From the NCBI GenBank assembly GCA_003254885.1, contig QANT01005897.1, positions 1-22,848 of the forward strand: a DNA stretch of 22,848 nt. Direction: 5' to 3'. Both the position numbers and the translations under genes were made by a program. Shown here piece by piece: positions 1 through 15,509 of the stretch. Source of the DNA: Purshia tridentata (Eukaryota > Streptophyta > Magnoliopsida > Rosales > Rosaceae). The notes below the pieces were generated by a model. It worked only from the letters and a program-made list of their open reading frames with translations. It searched no databases and was not told where the DNA came from. How positions within the stretch are numbered: the first letter of the stretch is position 1; the number at the start of each line of letters is the position of its first letter.

Positions 1-333
1 GGACCTACATGCATTTTAGATTGGACTGAGTTTGCCGTGTTTTTCACCTAATCCCATAATAATAATTTGTTGACAATTAACATGACAAAGATAAATTATA
101 TACTTAAATGCTTGAGTGATAGTAATAAATTCACTTAATTTATTCACCAATTTGTTCACCAAATTTGTTTGCATACATGATACATGTCACTATCTTATTT
201 AGGAAAAAAATTTAAAATGAGTCCAAAATTTTATAAGTAAAATACTATTAATTTGTTTATTATATAAAATTTAACAAATAAATTTGATAAGTGTAGCAAT
301 AATATATTAAGAGAGTTCATTTCTGGACATTAT

Positions 334-340
334 TATATAA
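334..340 (+). promoter_or_regulatory. Probable TATA box of the ATS3-like gene
   Basis: TATATAA lies 75 bp before the ATG at 415, a normal distance for a plant gene with a 5' UTR of about 40-50 nt. The position is seen directly; the role is inferred. Confidence 0.55.
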
Positions 341-414
341 GCATATTCACCACACAGTCTTTCGGATTGTCCTCTCTCCTATTCAGACTATTCTGCAAGG
401 TTGACACAGCAAAA

Positions 415-1803
415 ATGAAGGCTGTGAGTTTTCTGCTTCACTTTGCTTTCATCTTCACCATCACACAAGCCAGATCAATCATTCCACAGCCCCAACCTCT
501 CAGATCCTTCAAGCCCAACAATACCCAGGTATGAAAATTTTCTTTTGAAACAATTCTAGTTTCTAGATAAGCAAACAGAGAGATAGATTGTACTTTATAC
601 ACAAAAAATATCCATAAATTGCTGCCCAGAAACTTAAATTTTTAGCTGAAAAGGCAAGATCTTTGAAAGAATATATAATATACCCACAAAATTTATAGGG
701 AGGAGATGCTTAAGTTGTGATTTAAAATCAGTAAATTACACAGGTATATGGTTTACTTCCTTTTTTTCTTCTTTTGCTGATAAGTCTTTAGTTTGTGGTT
801 TACTTTGATGGAAAGGGACAATACAAGTTTCATTTTAAAATTGCAAATGTATGAAAATAACTATAAAGAAAAGATCAGGTACAGAGGGAAATGAGACTAG
901 CTTTAAACCCCCTTTTTTATTTTTCGATATTGATTCTAATTATATGCTGTCATAAGTTTCATAACATAAGAAATTAATATAGCTTTTTCTTTTTATAGAA
1001 TGCTGGGAGCTGTTCTTTCTCGGTATCAATAAAGACTAGCTGTTCTTCACCCAGATATACACGAGATCAGATCAGTATTTCATTTGGTGATGCTTATGGC
1101 AATCAGGTACTTCACTCTCCCACAGATAGACGGTAGATATTTAGAATCATATAGTCACTAATTGGAAGAACTATATATGTTGTCTATGGCTTATGTTGTC
1201 ATAGTATTTAAATCATTTATTATATAGATTCTCCATTTAATTTTGTTACAGATTAATATATTGACAACATGATATGCTGGGTTGTTCTCATGGAAAAATG
1301 TCACACAAGTAATTATATACTTGCGTGCATGTATCGTACACGCATATAGTCTTGGGAAAAATGTTCTTTTGTTAAGTGGTGAATCTGCATCGTTGCTTAC
1401 GCTGTGACCGAATGCGTGGTTCAGATTCACATTATCTTATAATCTAATAAAACCCATGAAAGGTGATTATTTTTCTGCATAATAGGTAACTCATTCTGTC
1501 ATTCATCAATGTTATTTCCTGGTTGATCAGGTGTATGCACCTAGAATAGATGATCCATATTCAAAGACATTTGAGAGCTGCTCTACGGATACATTTGAGA
1601 TATACGGGCCATGTACATACCAGATCTGTTATGTGTATCTATATAGGAACGGATACGACGGGTGGAAAGCACAGAGTGTGACAATCTATGGCCATTATAC
1701 CAAGACTGCTACATTTTACTTCAACTCTTTTATCCCAAATGGTGTTTGGTATGGATTTAATTATTGTAATGGAGCTTCAGCATCATCCACTTCAAGCATT
1801 TAG
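415..1803 (+). CDS. ATS3: Embryo-specific protein 3 (ATS3)-like secreted PLAT/LH2-type protein
   Basis: Three coding exons, 415-528, 999-1106 and 1531-1803, join in phase 0 to give 164 aa ending at TAG 1801-1803. Introns of 470 and 424 bp have GT-AG ends. Residues 1-19 form a hydrophobic signal peptide ending TQA, so the product should enter the secretory pathway. After a proline-rich linker the ATS3 domain starts at NAGSCSFSVSIKTSC (39-53) and runs through FGDAYGNQVYAP, FEIYGPCTYQICYVYLYR and GWKAQSVTIYG to FNYC. Six cysteines (43, 53, 91, 102, 107, 153) suggest three disulfides. ATS3 proteins are plant-specific relatives of the PLAT beta-sandwich. The Arabidopsis founder was described from embryos, but the biochemical role is unclear. 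The serine-rich tail after C153 is short. The family call is strong; seed expression is inferred from the family only. Confidence 0.9.
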
Positions 1804-1943
1804 CAAGAATTATTAGTCCAGGGTACTCTTGTTTTCAGGTTGTTTGGGGATATGGTCTGTAATTGTATTTGTGCTTCTATTCAGCTAGCATTATTGACCG
1901 GATTTTGTTTGTTAGGAAGGGCTTATGGTGATGTTATGTAGAA

Positions 1944-1949
1944 AATAAA
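1944..1949 (+). terminator. Poly(A) signal of the ATS3-like gene
   Basis: AATAAA lies 141 bp after the stop codon at 1803, inside an A-rich stretch. This is a typical position for a plant near-upstream poly(A) element. Confidence 0.5.
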
Positions 1950-2840
1950 TCAATAATCAAAAGTTTAGAGATGGCTTTAATCTCTTATAACAGGTACTTG
2001 ATATGGCTACGAGGAATGAATTATACATTTCTTTTTTTGCTTTTTGTGATGTGCTTAAAGGCTTCTTTAATGGAAGCTTTAAGCAAGTCAAAGATATAGA
2101 AAATCAGAGATGCGTATATTTTGTGTTTTAAGTGTCCCACTTTAGTTGAAGTCCAGGACATCGCCCTCTCCCTTTCAAGGGGATTCACTAAACTCAACCC
2201 TCTCTCTTAGCCTTGTAATCACTCTTAAGCCCACGAGATGCTGAAGAATTAAAACTAATTGACAATAAGAAGAGAGACTCAAAAAGGATAAGCATTTATA
2301 TAAGACCATAATTTCCAATATAGAATAGTACACTTGCAAGGCTGGTCCTAACTTTTGAAAGGCTTAGGAGCAAAAATCTAAATTAGTCCTTTAATTTTAG
2401 CATAATAGCTTATATTTTTGTATGGACTCTTTCATTCATTGGCCATGTAGAAAAATGCCAAAAAAAAAAAAAATTGTAACTAATGTTATAAAATAATGAG
2501 AACATACAAGAGAGAAGTGGAGAGTAATCTGAATATTTTTATCTCATTTCTTCTCGGGTTGCCTCTTCATAAGCCAAGTGATACCTGGATGCAACTCTTA
2601 TTACTTGGGGACTTCAAGATTATTACCTTAGGCACTACTCCAAACTTGCCCATTTTACAAGGGAATGTTACTAATAAATTTAAATTATAGAGTAACCCCA
2701 TGATTTTCATAAGACAATTTAAAATAACCCTTTTAAATGAAGAACTTACTTTTATAGCTTTGGTGGGCAAAGTCTTACATTTTATAAATCTTTGGTCATT
2801 TTCAAACAAAATACCCCTCAAGGTTTGACCAAAACAAGAC

Positions 2841-2907
2841 AAAAAAAAAAAAACTCAAGGTCGACAAAGNAAAAAAAAAAAAAAAAAAAAACTCAAGGTC
2901 GACAAAG
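2841..2907. repeat. Duplicated flank around a single N (likely assembly join)
   Basis: A run of 13 A (2841-2853) plus a 16-bp sequence ending GTCGACAAAG (2854-2869) is followed by N at 2870. A run of 21 A (2871-2891) and the identical 16 bp (2892-2907) come next. The same poly-A plus unique tag on both sides of an N is what unmerged overlapping contig ends look like. A true tandem duplication is less likely. Confidence 0.7.
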
Positions 2908-3509
2908 TGGTCAATAGAAAAGTGGCACCATCTGAAATGGCTACAGCCAGTTTATATTTTGATGAACAAACATAGATTTAAAAACCTAGATATGTTGTAA
3001 CAAAAAAAAGAGAATCAAATTTGCAACACATCATTTTCTTTGAAAGTGATCTAACTTTCAAATAAAATCTAAAAAAATTAAAGTTAAGAGTCAAGTTTCA
3101 TCGACAATTCTTAACTTTTATTATTTATTTACATGAACCCAAATTCAATACAAGCTAGTTTTAAAAAAAAAATGTGGTAGATTTGCAAGAACATAGATGC
3201 AACACTAATCTATGAACACAACAAAGGATACCATTTCCGCTTCGAGATCAACATTGCCAAAGAGAACTGATCAAAGAGAGTGCACCAAAGAGAGCTCATC
3301 AAAGATAGCAAAAGGCCTAGACCCAACAACTCATATCTTTATTGGAGCTCGTCACAGAGAGCTTGCCATCTTTTCATCTTTCTCTTGGGCACTGAAATCT
3401 TCACCTTCTACTGCGGATCTCATATGTGCAGAGATTTGTAGTTTTAGACATTATCATTACACAAGATTGTAAGAGAAATACAATTAAGAGATGGAGGGTT
3501 TCCATGATC

Positions 3510-3572
3510 TTATAAAATACATTAGTTACACTTGAAATACATTATTTATACACTAACTAGAGTATTTTATAA
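3510..3572. repeat. AT-rich inverted repeat (hairpin)
   Basis: TTATAAAATAC at 3510-3520 is the reverse complement of GTATTTTATAA at 3562-3572. The arms extend inward through TAGTTA / TAACTA with a few mismatches. This could be a tiny MITE remnant or a boundary hairpin upstream of UAP56. Confidence 0.45.
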
Positions 3573-3747
3573 AATTTGATGGAGAAAAATAAAGCACATT
3601 CGACAATCGACATGATAAGATGGAACTCCACAAAGGCTACACTGAATCATGATTTTCAAACGCAACTAAGAGGGCAATTTCGTCAATTCACAAACACCTC
3701 CGTCTCTAACTCCCTATGTGTTTTGCACCCTATCCGAGCCCTAATTC

Positions 3748-3819
3748 CTCTCTCTCTCTCCCCCAAACCCTATATCCAGGGTTTTATATCCATTCCCTCC
3801 AATTCTCTCTCTCTCTCTC
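3748..3819 (+). promoter_or_regulatory. CT-rich tracts upstream of UAP56
   Basis: Two CT microsatellites (3748-3760 and 3804-3819) lie on either side of an AAACCC...GGGTTT inverted pair at 3765-3785. Pyrimidine-rich tracts close to transcription starts are common in constitutively expressed plant genes, so this probably marks the core promoter or 5' UTR. No clear TATA box is seen here. Confidence 0.4.
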
Positions 3820-3995
3820 AAAGCTTTTCAATTTTATTTTTATTTTTTAATTTTTAATTTCACAGAGCTCTCAACGCTCAGAGATACCAACTTTCTATCT
3901 ATCTCGCTCAGTTTGAGCTCAAAGGTGTGCAATTTAAACCTTACCAAAGCTGTCTAACTTGTCCTTAAAAAGCTTCTGATTCACAATTCTCTAAA

Positions 3996-4004
3996 AAACC
4001 CTAA
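3996..4004 (+). promoter_or_regulatory. Telo-box-like motif in the UAP56 leader
   Basis: AAACCCTAA occurs 47 bp before the ATG at 4051. Telo boxes are known in 5' regions of plant translation and RNA-processing genes active in dividing cells. The motif is seen directly; the function here is inferred. Confidence 0.35.
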
Positions 4005-4050
4005 TCTGAATCCTCAAACTCACATGTTGTTGTGGGTATGTATAGACAGC

Positions 4051-8733
<4,683 letters not shown>

Positions 8734-9029
8734 ACTATTTTTTCAAGTCAACTAGCAGCCTTGCAGCAATGAGAAGGATGAATGACTCTGGTTCTGGTGC
8801 AGTGGTGAAGCATGGTGGGGGCAATGGTGCTCATTTTGATTTTTCATCCCTTTACCCTTTTTTGTGTGCATGTATTGATAGTCAAGTCCATAAATTTAGT
8901 ACAAATTTGGCAGAGATTTATTTTAATAACAAATTGCTTGTTTTGATTTTCGTGTCTTTTATCCATTTTTATAATTGTATATGGATTTGTGAAAATGTGA
9001 AATTTGATTTTATAAACCCAAAATCCAAC

Positions 9030-9600
9030 CGGGTTCAAACCAGTTAGGCCATTGGGGGTCAGTAAGGGGCCATTTGGTGGGCCCTGTACGGTCACACAAC
9101 TTGCACCACGTCAGATCGAGCCCTGTATCCACTACTAAAAAAATTAATTAATTCCTACCGAAAAAAAATAAATTTAATTAATGAAATGTTGGATGTGTAA
9201 ATTTTTTCTGGTGTAGACTGATGAAATCCTTTAGCCTTTGTTACGTATGTGGTTTCGACGAAACTTTTTGGTTTTATAATTCGTACAATTACTACGTGAT
9301 CAGTATGGTTTGTGGCACATGTCAAAGGCCAAACTCACTAACGGCGTTATATTATAAAAATTGCAAACCCACAATTTCATATGCTTCATTTTAAAAATTA
9401 CAGGTTCCTTACCTCACTGCTTTTTTGGGTGGGGTGAAGAGACAACTTAAAATAGAAACTTAAAATAACATCAAGTCAACAAAATTACAACACGTACTCC
9501 AAAGTCCGTTACTTGGACGCAAAAAGAAAAAATTCCAAGTCCGAACTTGGAAGTATTAAACCTAAAAACTAATACTATTTATTTTTGAATATAATTAATT
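9030..9600. other. UAP56 3' flank and phytocyanin upstream region
   Basis: The first canonical AATAAA after UAP56 is far away, at 9167-9172, about 430 bp past the stop. The real cleavage site probably uses a weaker signal closer in. No gene or clear repeat is recognised in this AT-rich spacer. Confidence 0.4.
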
Positions 9601-9611
9601 AATTGGACTTC

Positions 9612-9618
9612 TATAAAT
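9612..9618 (+). promoter_or_regulatory. Probable TATA box of the phytocyanin gene
   Basis: TATAAAT occurs 84 bp before the ATG at 9696, fitting a transcription start near 9645. The role is inferred from position. Confidence 0.55.
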
Positions 9619-9695
9619 TCACTTCAGCAGAGTGATAACCAAATTATTCTCAACCTCATTTTAAACGATTAGGCCAAGCTGCTAAAATAAGCAAG

Positions 9696-10505
9696 ATGGT
9701 AACCACTTGTATGACAGTGGTGATTGTAGCTACAGCAATAATGCTGCATAGAGCAGAAGCTGCAGAATATGCAGTAGGAAATGCGATGGGCTGGACTCAA
9801 CCTTCAATAAATTTTGGCCCCGATCCTTATGCATTTTGGGCTTCCAATTTTGAATTTTTTGTTGACGATGTTCTTGGTAAACTTCACTTGCATGATCTGA
9901 TGGTTATGTTATGCCAGATAAATAACTCAGCAATCTCCTACTAAAGATAAACTGAGATTTACATATCAGATATCTTCGTAATGGATTTATATTCTCTGCT
10001 TGTCTTATTTTTTAATCCAAGGGTAAATTCATTCACATTCTAAATGCGTTTAGCAAAGGATCTAGATCCCTGTTAATAGTTCATCTTTATGTCCTTTGTA
10101 CATACCCTTAATTGCAAAAGCTGATTATACATTGGTTTTAAATTAATTAGTTGATCAATATTACTAAGATATATATATTTGTTTGTGTTGTTTACAGTGT
10201 TCACGTTTGAGAAAGGAAGAGATGATTTGGCTTTGGTGACCCCTGAAGATTTCAACAATTGTAACACCGCGAAGCCAATTATTGTGTGGACTGAAACATG
10301 TCGCATAAGCTTCCATGATGCCGGCATATATCACTTCACTAGTACTTTCCCTGGTCACTGCTCTGGAGGACAAAAATTAGCTGTTTTCATCGACCAGCGT
10401 TCCACAACATCACTTACCCTAAATTCCACCACTTCCCATGTCAAAACTTCTTTGCCTACCAGAATTTGTGAGTGGAAGAATGGATACAAGAAAATGTGTA
10501 TATGA
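9696..10505 (+). CDS. Early-nodulin-like phytocyanin (plastocyanin-like domain, copper site degenerate)
   Basis: Exons 9696-9876 and 10198-10505 join in the middle of a Val codon (g|tg) to give 162 aa. The single intron lies just before VFTFEKG, in the region where phytocyanin genes usually carry it. Residues 1-22 are a signal peptide (ending RAEA). The phytocyanin domain starts AEYAVGNAMGWT and ends GHCSGGQKLAVFI (113-125). The disulfide pair C82/C115 is present. Of the type I copper ligands, the second His (H114) and the axial Gln (Q119) remain. By motif alignment the first His position holds Asp (D69) and the Cys position holds Ser (S109), so copper binding is unlikely. That is usual for early-nodulin-like proteins. 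The tail after 126 is short, polar and lysine-rich, without the hydrophobic end needed for a GPI anchor, so the protein may be secreted free. The role is probably at the cell surface or wall; the substrate is unknown. Confidence 0.88.
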
Positions 10506-10612
10506 CTATGTATATATATATGTCATATCTCAAAATAGGGAGTGCTTTTAATAATCTTACCAAAAGGTACTCTCCTTGCTAGTTAAAGGAGGTCTTCTAT
10601 TGTTTACATACG

Positions 10613-10618
10613 AATAAA
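10613..10618 (+). terminator. Poly(A) signal of the phytocyanin gene
   Basis: AATAAA lies 108 bp after the stop codon at 10505 and is followed by an A run. The position is typical. Confidence 0.5.
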
Positions 10619-10639
10619 AAACTGAGACAAAGTTTTTAT

Positions 10640-12240
10640 AGTTTTTACAGCCTTCAAGTTTCTTATATGAAATAACTACAATAACTTCATCAGTACTCAT
10701 CACAAGAATTAAAGATATATATATAGACCTGTTGGGGCACTATGGGTGCTTTAATTTGACACCTTCATCGCAAGTACGACAAGGAAAGAAAATTATTTGT
10801 TTTTGGTCAATTTGAAAGCAATACTTTTGTAGAGAAAGTTGATTCAAGATATATATGTATATAGTTGATTACTTTGAAATCAGATCGAGTTGGAAGGACA
10901 TAATTAGGCAAGCCGCAAGAAATTTAAGATTCAAAGTAGAAGCTAGTCCTTTTTAGACAAGTTTTCAAAATAATAAATTTATTTTTCTTTTTCCTCCAAC
11001 ACTCACTATTAGTTTGTCAGTTTTATACTAGTCTAAAATCTCATAGTTAAAACCTAACATGCAGCCTACACAAGTCTCATTCTACACCTTAGAATAGCAT
11101 GAGTGAACCTATACCCTATACCCTAAAAATGGGCTGAGGAAACAATGCCCATCGCTTGATGCTGCACTCGATTGTTACAAAAAAAAAATGCCGAGTATAG
11201 TGCTTGGTGAGGTATATCCCGAAAAAAAAAAATGCATATGCTATCATATCCAATACGTACGCAACCATATCGATGCAATTGGAGTATCAAATATTGCATA
11301 CCATGCCTTCTAGCAAGATATCCCTGCTTTCTAGGTGCCTAGCTAAGATCTAGGCCCAACACGGGCAACAGTCTCTAGCCCTATTTCATACTTGTGCTTG
11401 TGTAGTATTGACCTATGCTGTGTCTGATGGACTAAAAGTTGTGGCATGGTCAGACCCATTTAGTTGTATCGTGAGTGTGTCGGCCCAGCTCATTCTATGT
11501 TCTTGTTGTGCCGTGACCTTGATGGCTCAACCTATTAACACTGACATGATCCTAATATTTAATGTGTTTTAATATTTTTGTCATTTTAGGTAATTTTAAA
11601 GAGGGAAAAATTGTCATTTTAGTCCCGGTGTGAATAGTTTGCCTTTAACTAGACTGGGGAGGAGATTAGTTGAGATGCACAAAAATTGGTCCGGATACCC
11701 CTGACCACCTAACAAAAAGAAAAAAAAAAAAGATGGAAAAATTGTAATGAACTTTTTTACACGATGGGTGGGATGAGCAGTTTGGGAAGCAACAATAGCG
11801 TCATTAATTCTTTTGATATATTTGTCATTTTACAAGAATTCTGATAAATATTAATACGTTACACGTACCTCTGATCAGTAGCATTTCTTCAGTATTTTGA
11901 CCAAATTTATAGTCTTTCTTGAAAAAAACAGATTTAGTCAATCGAGAATTAATTATTACTTGCATCATATAGCTAACCCACGTTTGATTCGTAATATTAA
12001 TTGTACTGTTTTTATTTGCCAATAAATTTCAAGTGTGAAATATTCTTCTATTTCAATAATATATTCAGCACTGGACATATATGAACGATCGACAGCGGCT
12101 AAATGCAGTAAAAACATAAATCCGATGACAGCTAAATTATGATTTCTTTCCTAATGCATTTGACAAAGATCACTTTAAATTGCGCCATGTTGTTTACTCC
12201 TCAAATGAACCTTTGGTCGACCTTGTTTATCAATCTTTTG
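10640..12240. other. Intergenic region with no supported gene
   Basis: The sequence is AT-rich with scattered A runs. A somewhat more GC-rich patch at about 11320-11540 (GGCCCA, GTCGGCCCAGC) looks like decayed repeat sequence, but I could not find matching ends. The 65-aa minus-strand frame at 11825-12022 has no domain features. The last few hundred bases are the polygalacturonase promoter; no convincing TATA box was found. Confidence 0.4.
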
Positions 12241-12538
12241 TCTCTTCCTGTGTTGCATAGTTTTAAACACAGAATGGTACATTAGTTCATTGTAATTCAT
12301 CTTCGATCTTTTGTCAGATTACGATCGAATATGAATTATCTTTTAATATTGAAATTGAATACATATATGATCTAGATTTACAGTAAGAAAATTTAAAGTA
12401 TCCTAAGTTATTAGATTATCTGTCAAGAAAATATTATACCAGCTTTACATTCATTAAAATATTCTAATAGTTTAATAGAATAATTGTGCTAACTTAGAAT
12501 TTTGTCTCATGTAGGATTCATTTGCTATTGTTTATGTT

Positions 12539-15305
12539 ATGAGCCTGATCTCAGCTATGATAGCATCTTGTATGCATGCCCAAGTGGCTAATGAGACTGA
12601 ATTTAACGTTGTAGCATTTGGAGCACATGGCGATAGTACCACAAACGATTCCCAGGTATGTATACATTACTTTATTTTTCTTTATCGATTAACCAGTTCT
12701 ATTTCTTGATTACTTAGCAAAAAATATTATTTTTCTGATATAACTTTTTAATAACTTGGTCTTTTTTTACCAAATTTTCAGGCCTTCATAAGTACATGGC
12801 AGGCTACTTGTAACGCTACAGAAGCAATGCCCACAATGGTTATTCCTAAGGATAAAACATTTTTGGTGCACCCCATAACCTTTGCTGGCCCATGCAAGCC
12901 TGCTAAAATCAATATTGTGGTATGTAAAAATAGGGAATCATGCATATACTTGATCTGAAATGTTTCATTTATAGTAGATTATATGGGATTAATCATTTAT
13001 AATTAAAATTAATGTTCTATAAATCTGTCTGACTCAACTGATCGATCCACCAAGAATTTGATTTTACACCATGTAATAATAATCAATTATGTCAATCTCT
13101 TTTTGTTTTGCAGTTATCTGGAACAATTCTTGCACCTAACGGTCCTCAGGAATTCGAGACAAATGAACCATGGTTACAATTCAATGGAGTATCGGGAATA
13201 AATATCAATGGCAATGGTTCGATCGATGGCCGTGGAAAGGGCTGGTGGGATATCTCATGCAAGCACCATCCTGAGCTTAAGGTATATATATATGCTTTCC
13301 AAAATGCTCTATTGTTGCACAGTTTGTGACATATATATAACAATATTATGTTGTGTCTTTAAAATGTAAATTTGAATTAGATTTGCTTTTAACTGAATAA
13401 GTGGTCAATATTACATTACTACCACATTTAATTTTCACTTTATTCAATTTTTCAACAGGATTGTGGAAAAGTTGCACCCACGGTATGTGCCACTTGTGTA
13501 CATTGTTTGGATATTAATCTGTTAATCTGTTATTCAAAATTAATCTGTTACATTCTGTTGGCAGTCACTCACATTTAGACACTGCCAAGGTGTGGATATG
13601 AGCAATATTTTGTTCTCCAATAGTCCCCAAACTCATATACTTGTGGAGGGAAGTCACAATGTGGACTTTGGATTCTTAACCATACAATCTCCTGGAGATA
13701 GCCCCAACACGGATGGCATTCATATTTCAAATGCTGATAATGTCACTGTTCACGATACACATATTGGCAGCGGTAAATAACTTTAAACAAATTTTTATTT
13801 ATTAATTAGCTTAATATCTCTGGTAATAGTCGATCACTAATATACATATATTAGCTAGAAGGTACATGTGATTTTACCTAAATTAACATTTTCTATATCA
13901 ACAAAAGAAGATTTAGTTTAAAATAATAGCTAAATGTAATATAAATTTGTAATATAGGTGATGACTGTATTTCTATTGGGGATCATGTTGCAAGAATTAA
14001 TGTCAACAACGTGGCATGCGGGCCTGGTCACGGTATAAGGTAACTCAACATATATAATTATATATTTATATTAGGCGCATATACATGTATATAGGGTAAT
14101 TTTTTTAATCAGATATCTAATACGCTGTATCGGTAAGTTTTTAATTTGATATCTAATGGTTCAAATTCAACAATATAATAGGTTAACAGGATGTGTATGA
14201 AAAAGATAAAACTAAAAAATCGACTAATGATTTAAATTTAACTATATATATTGGGATTGGTTTAGTTGACCGAGGACAAAAGCTCATCTCTACACACTTG
14301 AGTTCGAACCCTCTTCCGTCCCCATATATATATTTGTATTATTTATATATATGCATGTGGTACAATTTTTTTTAATTTTTAAAACAGGAGAGTGAAAGAA
14401 TTCGAATTTGGGTGTGTAAGGAGAGTTTTTATTCTCGATAACTTATTATACCGACCTCAAATTAACATATATATGTGGTACATGCATGATAATTAAATTT
14501 GATATATTTCGTTTGTTACTATAGCATTGGCAGCTTAGGTAAAGATGGAAACGAAGTAGACGTGAAAAACATTACTGTACGCCACATTAATTTTACGGGC
14601 ACAACAAATGGTGTACGGATCAAGACATATCAGGTACAAATTACAGAACCCAACTTATCCTCGTGCATCCAATTGGAAACATTGCGCTTGAAAAGTCTGA
14701 ACATGTGATTATTAATTTAGACCTTTCTTTTTTCAGAATAGAACTTTGAAATCAATTTAGCTAACTATTTTTTATCTGGGATGTATAGGTTGGGAGTGGG
14801 CAGGCTCGAAATATTGAGTTCTCAAATCTAAACTTCACAGCAGTAGAAAATCCGATTATTATTGATCAGTATTACTGCGAGGAACATTTTGCTTGCGAAG
14901 CAACGGTAAGAGAAAGAGACCTTTCCTTTTTCCACAGACCCTAGTTAGAAAAATAAAACTTGCATGAACCCAAAGAACCAATTTGATCATCATTTTAATT
15001 TTCGTTTAATTAACTTATATCCATATCCTATACCAATTAATTTTGTTCTGTTAATTATGATACAGAAAACTGGAGTTCAAATAAGTGAGGTGGTGTACCG
15101 CGATGCAATTGGGACATCAAAGACTGAAGTGGCAATCAATTTCAATTGCAGCACAAATGTGCCTTGCTCTAACATCAACTTAGACAATATCAAATTGGCA
15201 CCCGCAACTTCTGGAGTAGTGGAACTTATTTCAAGCTGCAACAATTCTTATGGATCTGCAAACGGAACAGTTGAACCCAAGTCCTGCCTAAAACAATCAA
15301 CTTGA
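12539..15305 (+). CDS. Polygalacturonase (glycoside hydrolase family 28), secreted pectinase
   Basis: Nine exons: 12539-12655, 12782-12919, 13114-13281, 13459-13482, 13565-13772, 13958-14039, 14525-14633, 14789-14905 and 15066-15305. They give 400 aa, a normal length for plant GH28. The fold begins at FNVVAFGAHGD. All four catalytic motifs are intact: NTDG (197-200), GDDC (219-222), GHG (242-244) and RIK (277-279). Asp199, Asp220 and Asp221 are the expected acid/base residues. The enzyme hydrolyses alpha-1,4 links of polygalacturonic acid in the cell wall; endo or exo action cannot be told from sequence alone. From Met 12539 the signal peptide is short (about 14 residues to MHA|Q). An upstream ATG at 12274-12276 could be spliced to 12515 and would extend it to about 23 residues, giving 409 aa. 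The gene converges with the small-protein gene at 15621-16025. Confidence 0.92.
14258..14310 (+). mobile_element. Possible tRNA-derived SINE head (Pol III boxes A and B) in polygalacturonase intron 6
   Basis: TGGTTTAGTTG (14258-14268) matches the box A pattern TRGYNNARNNG. GTTCGAACC (14302-14310) matches box B GWTCRANNC, with starts 44 bp apart as in tRNA genes. The segment does not fold as a proper tRNA. It is followed by AT-rich sequence, so a SINE remnant is more likely. Target duplications are not resolvable in the surrounding AT repeats. Confidence 0.4.
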
Positions 15306-15415
15306 TCCATATAGTCATATAGGATGAATTGATTCCTCTACTTACCTATAGTCTTATTATACATGAATCAATAAGTCATGAGGATGCTATGTGCAAGTAG
15401 TCATCCTGTACGCAT

Positions 15416-15421
15416 AATAAA
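15416..15421 (+). terminator. Poly(A) signal of the polygalacturonase gene
   Basis: AATAAA lies 111 bp after the stop codon at 15305, with overlapping A-rich copies just after it. Confidence 0.5.
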
Positions 15422-15509
15422 TAAATTATAAGTTTTTATAGTCATCATTTCTAGTGCACCACTGTATATATAAGACTTTATGTGTAAACTAATAGTGCAT
15501 ATAATACAC

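Larger units (their letters stand above)
1965..3690. other. Intergenic region with no supported gene
   Basis: This stretch is AT-rich with several A runs and short open frames on both strands (for example 2567-2842 minus and 3212-3472 plus). None shows a recognisable domain or exon structure. It holds an assembly join at 2870 and a small AT-rich hairpin at 3510-3572. It may contain decayed transposon sequence, but I could not assign a family. Confidence 0.5.

Noticed and set aside
1191..1430. Minus-strand open frame of 79 aa
   Set aside because: It lies inside intron 2 of the ATS3-like gene and has no domain or composition typical of a protein.
2567..2842. Minus-strand open frame of 91 aa in the spacer
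   Set aside because: No recognisable domain, no promoter or poly(A) context, and it begins at the poly-A next to the assembly join. More likely chance or decayed repeat.
3212..3472. Plus-strand open frame of 86 aa
   Set aside because: No family features and no exon context that I can see; could be a transposon remnant but nothing supports a gene.
9022..9050. GTTCAAACC, a box B-like match, as part of a tRNA
   Set aside because: No box A at a proper distance and no cloverleaf arms; chance match.
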